Below are positions 63,760-64,000 of a DNA stretch of 64,000 bases, piece after piece (position 1 is the first letter of the stretch; each line of letters starts with the position of its first letter). Source of the stretch: Paraburkholderia sp. (GTDB lineage Bacteria; Pseudomonadota; Gammaproteobacteria; Burkholderiales; Burkholderiaceae); assembly GCF_024281035.1 (NCBI RefSeq), contig NZ_JAMXLH010000014.1, forward strand, positions 62,001-126,000, written 5' to 3'. Under the pieces are notes generated by a model that was not told where the DNA came from, ran no database searches, and saw only the letters and a list, made by a program, of their open reading frames with translations. Position numbers and translations under genes: made by a program.

Positions 63760-64000
63760 ATGAACGTTTTACATTCTGCACGTTTGCGTACAGCATCGCC
63801 GCGAGGTCGCAAGCGCCGCAGTCGAGGATTCACGCTGATCGAAATCATGGTCGTGATTACGATCCTGGGCATTCTTGCTGCGCTGATCGTGCCCAGGATC
63901 ATGAGCCGGCCCGACGACGCGCGACGCGTCGCCGCGCGCCAGGACATCGGCACGATCATGCAGGCGCTCAAGCTCTACCGGCTCGACAACGGCCGCTATC
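63760..64000 (+). CDS. gspG: Type II secretion major pseudopilin GspG, 3' partial
   Basis: The visible 80 residues contain a long basic leader ([16 protein letters not shown]) and the prepilin cleavage motif [20 protein letters not shown] with Glu5, which GspO cuts and methylates. [15 protein letters not shown] is the conserved GspG segment following. AGGAG lies nine bases before ATG 63760. The gene runs off the window. Confidence 0.93.
   Translation, partial: MNVLHSARLRTASPRGRKRRSRGFTLIEIMVVITILGILAALIVPRIMSRPDDARRVAARQDIGTIMQALKLYRLDNGRY

Overview
The window is high-GC chromosomal DNA from a beta-proteobacterium of the Burkholderiaceae. Paraburkholderia or Caballeronia is the best guess, inferred from protein style, the density of LysR genes with metabolic operons, and a gspDEF block with gspC inverted between gspF and gspG. 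No ribosomal RNA, tRNA, CRISPR array or complete insertion sequence was recognised.

Layout. 1-8221 is an aerobic carbon monoxide dehydrogenase cluster, coxM(partial)-S-L-G-D-E-F plus a molybdopterin nucleotidyltransferase gene. CoxL carries the form I active-site motif AYRCSFR, so CO is the expected substrate. 8602-9824 holds a small membrane protein, a methyltransferase and the tail of a lost transporter gene. 9825-15002 is a LysR gene followed by a CoA-transferase, an HMG-CoA-lyase-type lyase and an MFS transporter, which together read as a small catabolic operon. 15049-25561 is an accessory and redox region: an SDR and a GlxA-type regulator, then a low-GC island (17.2-19.1 kb) with an Hcp tube protein, a Tlde1-type L,D-transpeptidase effector and two paralogous immunity candidates. 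Two diverged copies of an AraC/old-yellow-enzyme segment flank the island. Next come an intact OYE, an aldo-keto reductase, two MFS pumps, a MoaF-like protein and a divergent LysR gene. 25785-27941 has a small secreted-style hypothetical gene and a chemoreceptor.

28130-42031 (minus strand) is a complete pelABCDEFG exopolysaccharide operon. In PelA the N-terminal glycoside hydrolase domain looks degenerate, and a stand-alone copy of that domain with the catalytic glutamate is the last gene of the operon. PelD keeps an RxxD cyclic-di-GMP site. At 48000 a 1040-residue protein combines GAF, GGDEF, haem-globin, GAF and EAL domains, so synthesis or breakdown of the Pel-activating messenger may be linked to oxygen or another gas.

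42730-58258 is mixed housekeeping and metabolism: Mug glycosylase, LysR with a decayed MFS partner, a succinate/acetate-type CoA-transferase, an iron-dependent alcohol dehydrogenase behind a good sigma-54 promoter, a LivK-type binding protein, a cysteine desulfidase family enzyme, and an SDR-TetR pair with two matching operators. 58259 to the end is the start of a type II secretion locus, gspD-E-F, gspC on the other strand, and the 5' part of gspG.

The least routine parts are the split PelA hydrolase, the effector-immunity island with scars of repeat-mediated rearrangement, the globin-containing dual cyclic-di-GMP enzyme, and an XdhC-family CO dehydrogenase accessory protein fused to a YHS domain.
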